Assembly: GCA_005281725.1 (NCBI GenBank)
Contig: SSBO01000009.1
Location: 3,732,163 to 3,796,162, forward strand
Source of the DNA: Wuchereria bancrofti
Lineage: Eukaryota; Nematoda; Chromadorea; Rhabditida; Onchocercidae
DNA length: 64,000 nt
Direction: 5' to 3'
Under the pieces are notes generated by a model. It was not told where the DNA came from and did not search any database. It was given only the letters and a program-made list of their open reading frames with translations. Below, in pieces: positions 22,893 through 34,509 of the stretch (position 1 is its first letter; the number at the start of each line of letters is the position of its first letter). The translations under genes were made by a program, and so were the position numbers.

Positions 22893-25286
22893 CTGAAACT
22901 TAATTTTACATGTTTAATCTTCATTTTGAATGTCTAATTAGAAATTTCTGTAGGTAGGACAAAGTTCAACCAATTACAGATAACTCTAGGATGGTACGAT
23001 AATTTAGAAAATTTTACTGATGCAAATGAAAAATAAAAAACCATTTATGATCAATTTTATTAGTTGAATTCCTTAATTAAAGAAAAAAAAGAGGGAAAAT
23101 CAAAAGTGTTATCTTTCAACACTGATGCATTGATCAATGTATCAAATCAGAACATCTATGATATATATATATAATTATTTATTTCAATAAATTATTACTT
23201 TTTCTTTTACTCAAACATTGCATGAATGGAAAACTGATCATTATTGTTGTTGATAAAATGTATAAAATTGTTTCCATAGCGAAATTTGTTAAGCTAATAA
23301 GCATAGTTCTTTTCTTTTTTTTAATGCTGATGGTTTGTTGATATCTAGAAAAGGCATCATTAAAATTTTCTTAAATTTCTATGTTTTATTAAATAAGAAT
23401 GCCTTCTCAACATAACAAACAGCTATTTTACTATTGTCATTGGATCTAATGTTGCATATTCTGACATTATCAATTTGTTGTTATTTACATTTGGTAAATT
23501 AGCAAACATACCCGTATATCAAGTGATTTTTTCCATGGGAAAAAAGTTTATCAGTGTATTTGTGTATAATATGTATTATATTTTTACAAATTATGTACTT
23601 GTTTTATTTTATGCTTACACTAATAACTTCACAGAAATTAAACTTTTTTTAAAAGTTTTATTCAGTGATCAATACGAAGTAATTTAAAAAATTCAAAATT
23701 TAAGATTTTTTTTTGAAGTGAAATAATCATACATAATATAGCAACACCGAATCAAAAATGTAAATAAATCTTGTGGATTACTCTGTACAAAGTATACTAT
23801 TCAGTTAAAACTTAACTTTGCGGAAATTGCATGTTGCTTCTTGAAACCTCAACAGAAAGTTGCAGTAAGATTTTTGTCATAAAAACTGATATTATTTATG
23901 TTCAATTTTTTAAAGATCAAAATTTAAAATTTAAAAAAAGCAAAAAAGAACCAAACTGTTTCACAAGTCTCAGTTGAAATACGAGCTTGTAAAACAACAA
24001 TTAAGTTTGAAGCAAATTATAAAAAGACACATTTTATTATTAATAAGCGCTTTTATATAACAACAGGTCCATATTTATGGAAATTTTGCTTATTCCAGTT
24101 TATTATACTATACTTGAAGCTTAAACTACGCTTAAGTGTCTTTAACTTTATTTATAGATTGAACACACAAAAGGTTTCTGCTTTTACTAGCTTGAATTCA
24201 TTGCTTGATCAACTTATCAATCACTTCCTTCCATTTTTTCCGCTGAAATATGTTGCCTATTATATCAAATTACTCGCGTATACCTTAGATAAATACCTTA
24301 AAGAGAATACCTTAGATAATTAAATATTATCACCAGAGCTTGATAATACTTTTGATAAAGAGATTCATTTCAAGTTTTATCATTAGACAGATATTTCGCT
24401 AAAATAATCATGCAAATGTTAATAACTCAGAGCATTTAAATGGTATTAATTGCGAGAACTAACAATTTAAAGAAATTTATTAGTCGCCTTATCAACGCTC
24501 AACAAAATCAATATTCATCATATTGGAACGTATTATCAAAATCATAAATTTTGAAATTATGTAAAAAAATATATGAAAAGATTAGAAAATAATACCATGC
24601 ATTCTTAATATATTATTTTCATTGTTTCTCGGATACTTATTTACCTTAGATAAAGCTTTTTCACATCATCCTGCTTTGTTATTATAGAATTTGCTAAGCT
24701 TTCTTTTATCAAAATACGCAGTAATATCGCAGGTGCTATGGTCTAGCTAGCAATCAAACATCATGATGCAATCAGCTGCTTAAATAAAAAAAAAATAAAT
24801 TGAAATTTCTTTAGATGAATTCTATTGATGTCATGACAGTCATCGGATTTTTCTTGCTTTCTATTTATTTTCAATCTTATTTGTAAGAAATTAAAATAAA
24901 ATACTTCACTTTCTTTCAAAAATAATGAAAAAATGATTACATACATATCTATGTCTACCACAAATGTGTACAATTCAGACGAATTCGAGTTTTTTTTTAT
25001 GTAAAAGTTACTTTATTTGATGAAATCAGACACCTTCATTTATAAGCATTAAAAATGTTTGAGGAATGAGCGCCTTATAGCAATAAGCGCTTTACCTGGT
25101 ATAATATGAGCTGCAACATAAAGTAAATGAAGCAACAAAAGTAGATGGCACATTATAGAGTAGCATTTTTGTTTTCTTTTTTCACTTAATTTTAAAATAA
25201 AGCTTCTAATTCCAATTAATTGAAGAGTTATTTAAGATACTGCTAATTCAATGGTAAACATCTGTATAACATTTCTATTTCTTGTT
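22893..25286. other. Gene-free AT-rich stretch
   Basis: No exon chain is supported on either strand. It should contain the missing 5' end of the gene ending at 21808 and the 3' flank of the GPCR gene. A small repeat of ACCTTAGATAA lies at about 24280-24320. Confidence 0.45.
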
Positions 25287-27730
25287 TTATTCATTGAACA
25301 ATGTTTCACTGATAGTACCATTACGATTAATAAGTAGTGTTTCATTACGTCCGCCATTCACGTGTCTTGGCCTCTTACAAAATAATTTTGCAAAATGAAT
25401 TAGTTCGGCACGAAGCGCTGGTTGACAACTTGCGTATATGGGTAACCGTAAAGCGCATGCCACTATGGTCAGCAGCGATACCGTATCAACGCTAAAGATG
25501 TAGAAGTCCAAAAAGCTGAAAATAAAAAGTTTAGCATTTTCTATAATAAAAGCTTAATTAACCTTTATATGCTAATTTAGCTCTTCGATGGAGTAGTTAC
25601 TTCTCGTGTACACCAATGCTTTTGAATTAACTAAGAGAGAAGAATTTAATTCAACAATTAGTCTGAAATATTATTATATAAGTTAAAAGATGTAATAAGT
25701 AAAATATTACCATTAATCACCCTTAGAAGGCTAATAGTGTAATACTAGATAGGATTAATAGAAATTCGAATTTAATTTGGCAAGTATGAAATGAATTCTA
25801 ACTGAATTTTTGTTTTTTTTCCAAATTTTAAAATATTGTTTGAAGGCGGTATTGTACCTGCTGAAAAGTGATGTAGCATCGATGTGTTCCCAAATGGTTA
25901 TAATGACATTGAGCATATTTGCTAAAAGATAAGTGCAAGCAACAAGCATTAAAGTTCGTGTAGCTGCTCGAATTCGAGCCTGGAAATTCTTCCAATATTA
26001 ACTGAGGAAGTTATAACGTATTTCACCTACTGTGCATGCATACATGCTGCATGCATGCACTGCTAATCAAATTGATGTCGTAATGTCATTCTGTTAACTT
26101 CACAAATTTATGTACAATATAGTTAGAAGACTGAAATCGCCCATCTTAAAATTTCTGATGCAAAAAAAAACAGTTGCATAATGCAAATTATAGAAATTTA
26201 TCAATACAAATAATTATTTTTGCAATTAAATAAGTTTTTAAACATTAGAAAAAAAATATTTCATTTATTGTTTCTTATAGTTTTGAAAATTTGAATTAGA
26301 ATATTTGAACAAACTTTTCGCTCTTTGGCATTAGTGGCATGCGTTAATTCCATATCATGTTTTTCAACAATAAAATTTTTCCTCAGCTCATTAACAATTC
26401 GAGCATTTAGGAATATTAATGTGAAAAACGGAAATAAAATAGTAACAATATTGCGGAACCAAAAACGAAACAATTTATAGTGTTCGTTATGGTTTACCAA
26501 TGCTGTTATCTCCAACCGATATTCATTAATTGTTCCAGTACAGTTTGAATTATGAATTGGCTGCAAATTTCGATGCAGATAAAGTGATAAATGATAATCA
26601 TTTAACCTTACTTAACGTGTTTCATTTATGAATTTAAGTCTAACTCTTGCTAAAAGGATGGTTGATGTGTCCAAGACGCTTCGAATCAATATTATATATA
26701 AGTAATGGATAGGAAGTTTGAATTAGCAATGGCTAAAATGGCAGATGAAACAAAAATAAGATAAGTGAGTAGCATAATGAAAAAAAAAAAAGGAAAATGT
26801 TCTGCTATAAGATCTGATTTTTCAGTTAGGATACTAATTTATAATTGCTTTCCAGGTTGTATTTCTTCTGCAAAGTAATCTATTAAAATTAAAATTACGA
26901 TAGGATTATTATTTTTTTAATACCAAAAATTTATTTCGCTAAAATTGAAATTTACTTCAACCTTGAGCTCAAGTATCAGTGTTCCCTTGGTGAACACACC
27001 AATTAGTACAGCTAACAGGGCTATGTAGCAGCGATTATTCTGCAAAAATTCGACATAATGATTTGAAGCGGTGATACAGAATCTCTCTACGGTAGCGAAA
27101 ACGATAAGAAAGGATGAGGCCGTTATGGCGACATGCGACATGGTCATCATTGGCACTACATATGTCATCCTGAAAAAAACTATTTAGTAATTAATAAATT
27201 AGCACTTCTCTATTAGCAGAACAGAAGTAGCATTCTTAATAAGTCGAAGTCCAAAAATAATTCATAGTTTATTTCTCCTTCTTCTTTGCATATTAAAAAT
27301 TTTCGTTAGCTTTCAAAAAAAAAAAAAAAAGAATTACATTTTAAATGAAAACCTACCAAATTTTTTTCATGAAAACCCATTCATTGTATTGACAGAGCAC
27401 TTTTACAGACATTATTAATATATAAGTTAAACTAATAAATATATCAGTAAGTGCCAGAAGTAACAGATACAGCGAATGACTACGACGATGCTGTTTGGTA
27501 GTGATAAAAATTAAGAATAGGAAAGCATTCTCAACAATACTGATAGTACTAAGAGCTGAACCAAGGATTGTTACGAGCCATAAGCGTTCAGTCAAATGTT
27601 TCGTATCATTGAGATAGCATTTTGGTTCAAGTGTCGGCGCTTCTTTAATCACATCAGGAATTGTTGATAGAATAGTAATTTCTGTAGCACTTGTGTCATT
27701 CCTGATTACACTAGCACTGGTTAATTCCAT
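25287..27730 (-). CDS. Rhodopsin-class G-protein-coupled receptor, peptide-receptor-like
   Basis: Five exons on the - strand join in phase: 27357-27730 (ATG at 27730, 6 nt after a TTTCTAG acceptor typical of trans-splicing), 26962-27169, 26315-26560, 25858-25979 and 25287-25515 (TAA stop), about 392 residues. A GTAAAT donor at 26955 would add two residues. All seven helices are present: an N-terminal tail of about 45 residues with glycosylation sites (NDTS, NDT), TM1-2 and most of TM3's loop in exon 1, TM3-4 in exon 2, TM5 in exon 3, TM6 in exon 4, TM7 in exon 5. ATVERFCIT replaces the DRY motif, and LRLPIYASCQPALRAEL stands where NPxxY is expected. A Cys in the second outer loop (NSNCTG) can pair with the Cys before TM3. 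This motif pattern is typical of the nematode FMRFamide-like peptide receptors; the ligand cannot be read from the sequence. It should sit in the plasma membrane, often of neurons. Confidence 0.9.
26032..26060. repeat. TGCATGCA-rich palindrome in a GPCR intron
   Basis: GTGCATGCAT and ATGCATGCAC are inverted around a 9-nt centre, itself containing CATG. It lies in the intron between TM5 and TM6 exons. Confidence 0.6.
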
Positions 27731-29195
27731 CGTTTGCTAGAAAATCCTATTTTATCTTAAAATTCATTTTAAAACTTAAAATTTGAAGCTTTCCAAGTTC
27801 ATCGTAAAAATGCAATAGTAACAAAAGATGTCACAGATAACTCTTACAAAATTTTAAGATATCTATTGTGAAAAAATATAAGAGCTAATAAGATAAACAG
27901 AAATGTTATGCTCTAATTAAATAAGATAATTAGCAGAAGTAAGCAGGGCACGTCGCCATTCGCTTTAGCATCACCATTAAATGTTTTTACATTTTATCAA
28001 ATGATACCAGAAAGTTCTTCATGCCATGTTACATTTACACATGCGATATTCGCTGAGAGGAGATATTATTTTGGAAACGTACCTAAAAATTTATTTTCGG
28101 CAAGCTGGGATGTTTCCGAAATTTTTACATTCCACAAATAAATTTACAAAGGAATATTAATTTCCAAAAACATTTTGCAAATTAGAAGAGAGGAAATTTT
28201 TAAGAATTAACTATTTTTAGTTACATTTTCAAAAAGTTTCTTATTTTCTTCAAAAACTATTTCCATATGTAAATAATTCTCACTGAAAGCGACCTGTCAA
28301 ACTTTTCCAATGAAGAATTACTATTTCAATAAACTATAAATTATTTGAATTAAATAACAGATTTGGGAGTTACAAAAATAAAAAAGGAATAAAATAATAT
28401 AAAAAAGGAATTAAATAAATAATATATTACTAAAATAAAAAATTAAATAAAATCGTCTAGTAAGTGATTATAATGGTTTGAATTTCTTTTTGTATGATAA
28501 GTAGTAGTAACTGAATCTAATGATACACTGTTTGAAGAAAGTAAATAAAATATGATTACAGCAATAAATAGGACGAAGAGATGACAATTCTAGTATCTTA
28601 AACTGATTAAAAATTGAGTTCATAGATTATTGTAACCATTTTGAAGTCAGTAAAAAAATTTTATCCATATAGAAGACTTGCAATTTAGACTTTGGCTATT
28701 CATGATTCAGTTGAGTTTAACTCAAAAACATGAATATATATGTTTTGAATGAAATATCCTCATAGATAATAAACCTAGCAATAATAATAATGTTAATTGT
28801 TTAGATTTATTTAGGATCTTTGGTAATTCTGATAAATTGAGCCAAATGTTTGTAGTGTAAACTTAATCATCTTTTTGTTTTATATATAGATTCATATTTT
28901 TGAGTTTTTGAGTTTGAGTTAAACTCAGTTAAATCATGAATAGCCAAATTTAAAGATCTATGTCAAACTTCTCTTTTTTTAAATGAAACGATTTCATAGA
29001 TAATAAACTTAGTACGAGTAATATTCATTATTTAAATTCATTTCGATAGTTGATGTAAAATATTTTGAGATGAAGGCAGTTTAGAAGATCATATGATAAA
29101 GATTGTTAGAATAAAATGACAAGTATCAGCTTTTCTTAGCTTTTCAAAAAACAAAGAATGGAAAAATTAAAAATAAAGGAGAGGAGATTTCTACT
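27731..29195. other. AT-rich flank upstream of the GPCR
   Basis: This holds the presumed GPCR promoter and an inverted-repeat element at 28691-28948. No exon was seen. Confidence 0.5.
28691..28948. mobile_element. MITE-like inverted-repeat element
   Basis: The ends are inverted copies: TTTGGCTATTCATGATT at 28691 is matched by its reverse complement ending at 28948, and the similarity continues through a GAGTTTAACTCAAA core for 50 bp on the left and about 66 bp on the right (the right arm has a 14-bp internal repeat of CTCAAA units). The 140-bp centre is AT-rich and non-coding. Size, arms and lack of a gene fit a non-autonomous DNA transposon. A target-site duplication is not certain. Confidence 0.62.
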
Positions 29196-29292
29196 TTAAG
29201 ATGGATTGATTTGAGTAATGAAAATACTTCCTTCATCACTTCGCTTTCCCTCAATGAATAAATGATAGCCTGAAGCGTAAAATTGTTTGCAC
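29196..29292 (-). CDS. Possible terminal exon of an unidentified gene
   Basis: A - strand frame opens directly after a CTTTCAG acceptor (exon start 29292, phase needing two preceding bases) and runs 32 codons to TAA at 29196-29198. It contains SGYHLFIEGKRSDEGSIF and is GC-richer than its surroundings. No upstream exon could be joined; the only candidate nearby (acceptor near 30803) encodes a hydrophobic stretch and is weak. Confidence 0.28.
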
Positions 29293-32200
29293 CTGAAAGA
29301 TATATAAGCGGAAGTTGTGTAATTAATTGAAATTGAAACTGTGCAAATGATACTTAAAATTCATATATGAACGTATCAATGATGAATTCGTTTTGAATGA
29401 AAAACCTTTTCGTTGATTTAATCAAATATTTTCAAGCAATGCATCCTATATTAAAAAATTGATAAATTTGTCCTTTTTTTAGCCTTTTTGACTAACTTAC
29501 TTCGCAAACACATTTCGAGGCTTTAATTCATCTTAAACTTAATACTTGATTTTCCTATAGTAATAATAAATTGATAAATTATTAAAAAATAATGACAAAT
29601 TGCTCCCAATAATTTGTTAAGTTTGAATTGAAATTCAAAAATTTAGCAGAGATATGTTTTAACTACGCTTTTCCACGTTTAAAAGAAAGCACAATCTGGA
29701 TTACTTCACATGAAATTATTATTGTTTTTATATTTATTCACCGATTCATTTGATTTAATTCACATTAGTGGCAATTTTTCACTAAATCGCTTGGTCTTGT
29801 CATCTTTTTTAACCAATTGATAATCATTATTTAATTAAAATATTTTTACATTTGCTTGCTTCTTTATCATTTTAATTATCATTCTTGCTTACGTAGCAGA
29901 ATAAAATTTGCTGTTGCTGATTTGCATTTCCATGTTTACTTATACACCTAACTCAATTATTTATCATTTAACTATCTTAGATTAATTCAAGTAATGATAA
30001 ATATTCGTTTATTAAATTTCAACTTCCGGTATTTCATCTCTTGAGAAATATTTTTTATTCACCAATTATTAAAAATCTAAGATGTAAGTTTAAGAAGAAG
30101 AAACTCCAATATAATAAACTTTTGTATATGAGAAAGCAAGTGAGTGGCATATATTTGGAAAAACCTAAATTAATTCTAAACTTTTGGGACTTTTATAAAA
30201 TGTCTAATTAAATATTTATATTAGCATCGTTCTAATCTTATCTTTTCTCATTTTAAACAAAAGATAATCTCACATTTTAAGTATGTTTAAAGAAACAGAA
30301 AAAAAAAATGCGAATCTTTGCTTTTTTTCAGCTCATTTTCTTCCCTGAAGTATCAAAAAAGCGCAATATTGAATTGAAGCATTTCAATTTCGATTTCTTT
30401 TTTCCCTTCATGAAAGACAAAATTACCAAACACACATACAAATATATATATATATATATATGCGTCAAATTTTAAAGAATGATTCTAACACAACTAAAAA
30501 CAAATAAGTTGTTAGAAGAAAAAAAAACTCCCACTTATGCTATCATCAGAATGAAATTAAAAAATAAAATTGAACTGAAAGAAGAGAGGAAATGAGAAGT
30601 GTTAACAAAGATAATGAAAGGCAAAAGAATGAAAGAAGAAAAGAAAGAAAGAAAGAAAGAAACAGAATGAAATTTTCGTCTATTTCCCATTATAATAATG
30701 TAAAAAGTATTAGTTTGAGGAATTGAACCAAAAGGAAAGGAAGGAAACAAAAGGAAATCATCCAGAAAATATGTTCAAGTCCAACTGTACTGAAATGAAT
30801 TGAACAGAAAGCGCTCTTTGTTAATCATCTAATTTGATATTAAACATTTCTCGACTTCATCACCAAAATAGACAAACATATATATTGAGCAACAAAGCAC
30901 TTTTATTTAATTGCATTACCATAAAAATACAGCTAAAGAAAAAAGAAAGTCTTATCTGCGCTGTTGTCTCAAATCCTTTCTTTATTCATTTATCTTTCTT
31001 TTCAACTATAATGGAGTTGAAATTATTGGAATGTCTCAGCTTTTATATGATTTGTTTTTGAATAAATTATCCGTTATGTAATGCCAAGAAAATGAATCAA
31101 CATTGAAAGAAACGAAAATTGCATCGTTTTTGCTTGCTAACATCGAAATGATTAAATGGAATTAATCGTTTTGATAAGTGATATGGAATAAGATCAGATA
31201 GATACTGATGTGCTACTTTTTTTCTAGCAAATGTGACATTGGAACAAATCATTGATCTATTTTAGAAAAATAATTTATAATTTATTTTAAACGGATTAAT
31301 CAGTTTATTTTAAATTGTGTAGCTTCTCTGATAATCAACGCATTTATAATAATTTGCTAACAATATGGAAGTTGGAGAATTTGAAAAACACCAATATTTT
31401 TTATATTAATTGCAAAACTTATCCAGGAAAGTAATCTAATTAATTTGTTTGTTTCATTTACTATATTTACCGATTACCAATAAATGAAATTGAAAGTCTC
31501 TCTGAATAATAAATATTTTTCTAGCTTTGGATAAACAAAGATGTAGTAAAGTTTCTTACGACTAAAGACAATATGACCTTTGGTTTTTTTTTTTTTTTAT
31601 TTTCAAATTTGGACTAAATGAAGAACCATATAGTTAATGATATTGAACAAGCGTCTAAGACAATAACATATTAGTGATATTCGCCTCTTCTTAAACTCAT
31701 TAATGCATAAATCAGACATGCAAACATCACACTTATAAAACATAAATATCTTTAATGAATATCGCAAATAGTACATCGAATAAAAATATTACCGCAAATA
31801 GTTATGTTTCATTTTATATTATTAGGTTGAGCTTTTGCATTTTCATAGTGATAGGAGGATATATGGTAATGTGATATATCATTTTAATGCTTATCTCTTT
31901 CCTTATGCTCTTTTGTCAATGATTTATTGCTTGCTGTATTTTTTTTATTTCACATTTATTTTAGACTGTTATTTATTATAATTGATTTTAACTAAAAGTA
32001 TTTCTCAATGGTTTTCTTTTTTTGTTTGAGTTCAAAATGGGTTTGAAAGAGAACAGAAACAGCTTGTAATATCAATTACGCATTAAGCTCAATATCGCCT
32101 TTCAGGAAGTTTCGCAGACAAAACAAAGATTTTTAATAGTAGGGAAAATAATGACTTCAGGGAGTAATAAGAAGATGAAAATGCTTTCCAAGCTTTTGTA

Positions 32201-33161
32201 GGATCTGTTGTAAAGATTTCTAAATCTACAGGTTGACTTATTTCTAATTAGCAAAATTAACAAAAGCAAAATTGTAATTATAACGTCTAATTTGTTTAAT
32301 AAAAAGTATGTTTTCAAGCAATAATTTGAATGTGATATTACAGTGCATCAGTATCATTTTAATCTATTTATATGTAATATTATATGCACTATCATCTTAA
32401 TTTCTATTTTATGGCTTAATTTCTGTTTTATGACTATTTTATTTACTTATTTTTGATGAACAGGAAGAATATTGTGCTAATTATAAATATGATTCTGATG
32501 CATTGTACTGCAATAATGCAAATGTTATTTCCATCTAACGATATGAATAATATTTCTGTTAAGTATGACTTATATATCATGTTTTGGACGTCATTTTATG
32601 TTTATTATTTATCAAATTGCTCAAAGTGAGAATTTAGTTTAACTAAATTTTTTAGGAAAATTCTTATTTGTTTTTGTTTGTTGTTTATTTGTTGCATAAC
32701 ACATTTATATGAATTAATGAAAAACAGATGAAACATGTATTATTGAAATTAAATGTCTACATTTTTTACACAATGAGATTTGTTTAGCAACCAATTAATT
32801 TCATGTACAGATTGAATTTTGAAAATTGATGGTTTCAAATTATTCAATAAACATTGAAGCATTGCACCAAAAAAGGATAAAATGGAACATAAGATAGGCA
32901 TTGAATTAGTTTGATTGAATTTGCACATGAAGCTCCGAAATTAATTCTAACAAAAACTAAAACTTTTAGGTTTAAGCATAATAATAAAATATTTGAAAAT
33001 AGATGAGTGGAGTGGAATTTAATCTTTCTCGTTTTCTTCCACTGATTCTTTTTTTTCTCTATTTTTTTTCCGCTTGATTTTCTTCTTGAAAGCTTCATTA
33101 TCAGTAGACCTTTGTATTCCACCTAAGGATTCTCACCTAAACTCTTAGTTAGCGGAATAAT
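29293..33161. other. Gene-poor AT-rich stretch with simple repeats
   Basis: An (AT)n run lies at 30441-30462 and a (GAAA)n run at 30640-30662. A purine-rich frame on the - strand at about 33022-33125 (Lys/Glu-rich, acceptor TCCTTAG, TAA stop) could be a last exon but has no partner in phase. Nothing else is supported. Confidence 0.45.
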
Positions 33162-34509
33162 TTAATTTATCAATGGCTTGAAAAGCGCTTCGTTATTCCT
33201 GCAAAATATAAAAACTTTCCTAGATCAATTGCAAATTTTTAAATCTCGGAATGTAGATCTTAGCAGCATTTCTAGAAAACCATAGTAATTAGCCAATAAA
33301 ATTATAATTTTATTAACCATTTATGGTATAATGCAAATATATTAGAAGCAAAGTGAAAAAGGCTGAAACTTTGTATAAATTTGTAGTCATGCGATATTAA
33401 ATACAAAATGTGATCTTTTCTTCGAAATCGAAAAGTATTTTTAAAAAAGCTTATATAGCATAAATTTAAGTGGCTGATACTGGTTTGTAAAAAAAGTTGA
33501 AATTATCAAATTCTCCTCCCACATTTCATATCATCCTCAAGCTTTAAATTTTTTAATGAAGAGAAGCAAGCAAATGATAATAAATTTATTGGCATCATAT
33601 GTTAATTATATCAATAAAACTTCGTTTGACTGTCTATGTTAGCAAAATAATATTTGTCAGAATGTTTGAATGGATAAATTTGATTGAGAAAATAAAATTT
33701 AACTAGTAGAAAATTTTTGAAAAACTCGTAAAAAAAAGAAATACAAGCAGTGGCGCTGCAAAGCTACGATAGAAGAATTATCAGGAAGAGTGCTTCTGGC
33801 AAGCACTTCGAATTGCATAATATATGGGCAGTCTTCTTTTTTTTTCTTTCCTCATCAAAAACTTCTTTTCAATTCAATTCTATAAAAAGTCAAATCTCAT
33901 TTGATAAGGTTACCAATTAGCTAAACAAATGATCAATGAAGTATATAGCAAAGAAGTTTCAGCTTGTCCTCTGATAGATGTATGTATCAATTGATTTATT
34001 TCATCCAAGAAATGATGTCCTATAGGCCTAAAAATAAAACATCCTAATTCAGTGACTTTTTTTCTTTCTCTTTGCTTTTCATTCCTCAACAATACTTTTC
34101 AAAATGACATTTCCTGTTTTGTTAACAATAACAAAAATCTTTGAAAATTAATTTTAAATGATATTTTTTTTGTCCATAATAATATTTAAGGCTCAAATTA
34201 TATCCATAACTTTTTTAAAAGTCTTTTATTTTTGATAGATGAAAAGATAATTGTGATTCTAGAAAGAAACCGATTTTTTTATAAAAAAAAACAATATTTA
34301 CCAATAAAAATTATTATTATGTGTATGCATGAAGTGTCAATCATTCATGGTAATTTCATCATTATCATCTTATCTGATCTTTCCGATCGAATCATTTTCT
34401 TTGCCACTGATTTGCACAATTAACTTTCAAGCAGCATTTTTATAACATACTGACTGATTCTTGCCCATACTTTATTCGCCACTCCTAACACAAAAACATG
34501 CCACTTCAT
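33162..34509 (-). CDS. Small three-exon gene, function unknown
   Basis: Three exons on the - strand join in phase: 34451-34509 (ATG at 34509, donor GTATGT), 33914-34027 (acceptor TTTTTAG, donor GTAACC) and 33162-33198 (acceptor TTTGCAG, TAA stop), giving 69 residues. The product begins MKWHVFVLGVANKVW, a weakly hydrophobic, Arg-containing start that could be a short signal or mitochondrial targeting sequence, then GHHFLDEINQLIHTSIRGQA and a hydrophobic patch around LLYTSLIICLANW. No family is recognised. In the second intron, 33724-33828 holds another GC-richer frame (segment FEVLARSTLPDNSSIVALQR) that could be an alternative exon: its GTATTT donor leaves in phase 2 and would also fit the third exon. 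Coding signal and splice sites are good for exons 1 and 2, weaker for exon 3. Confidence 0.5.
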
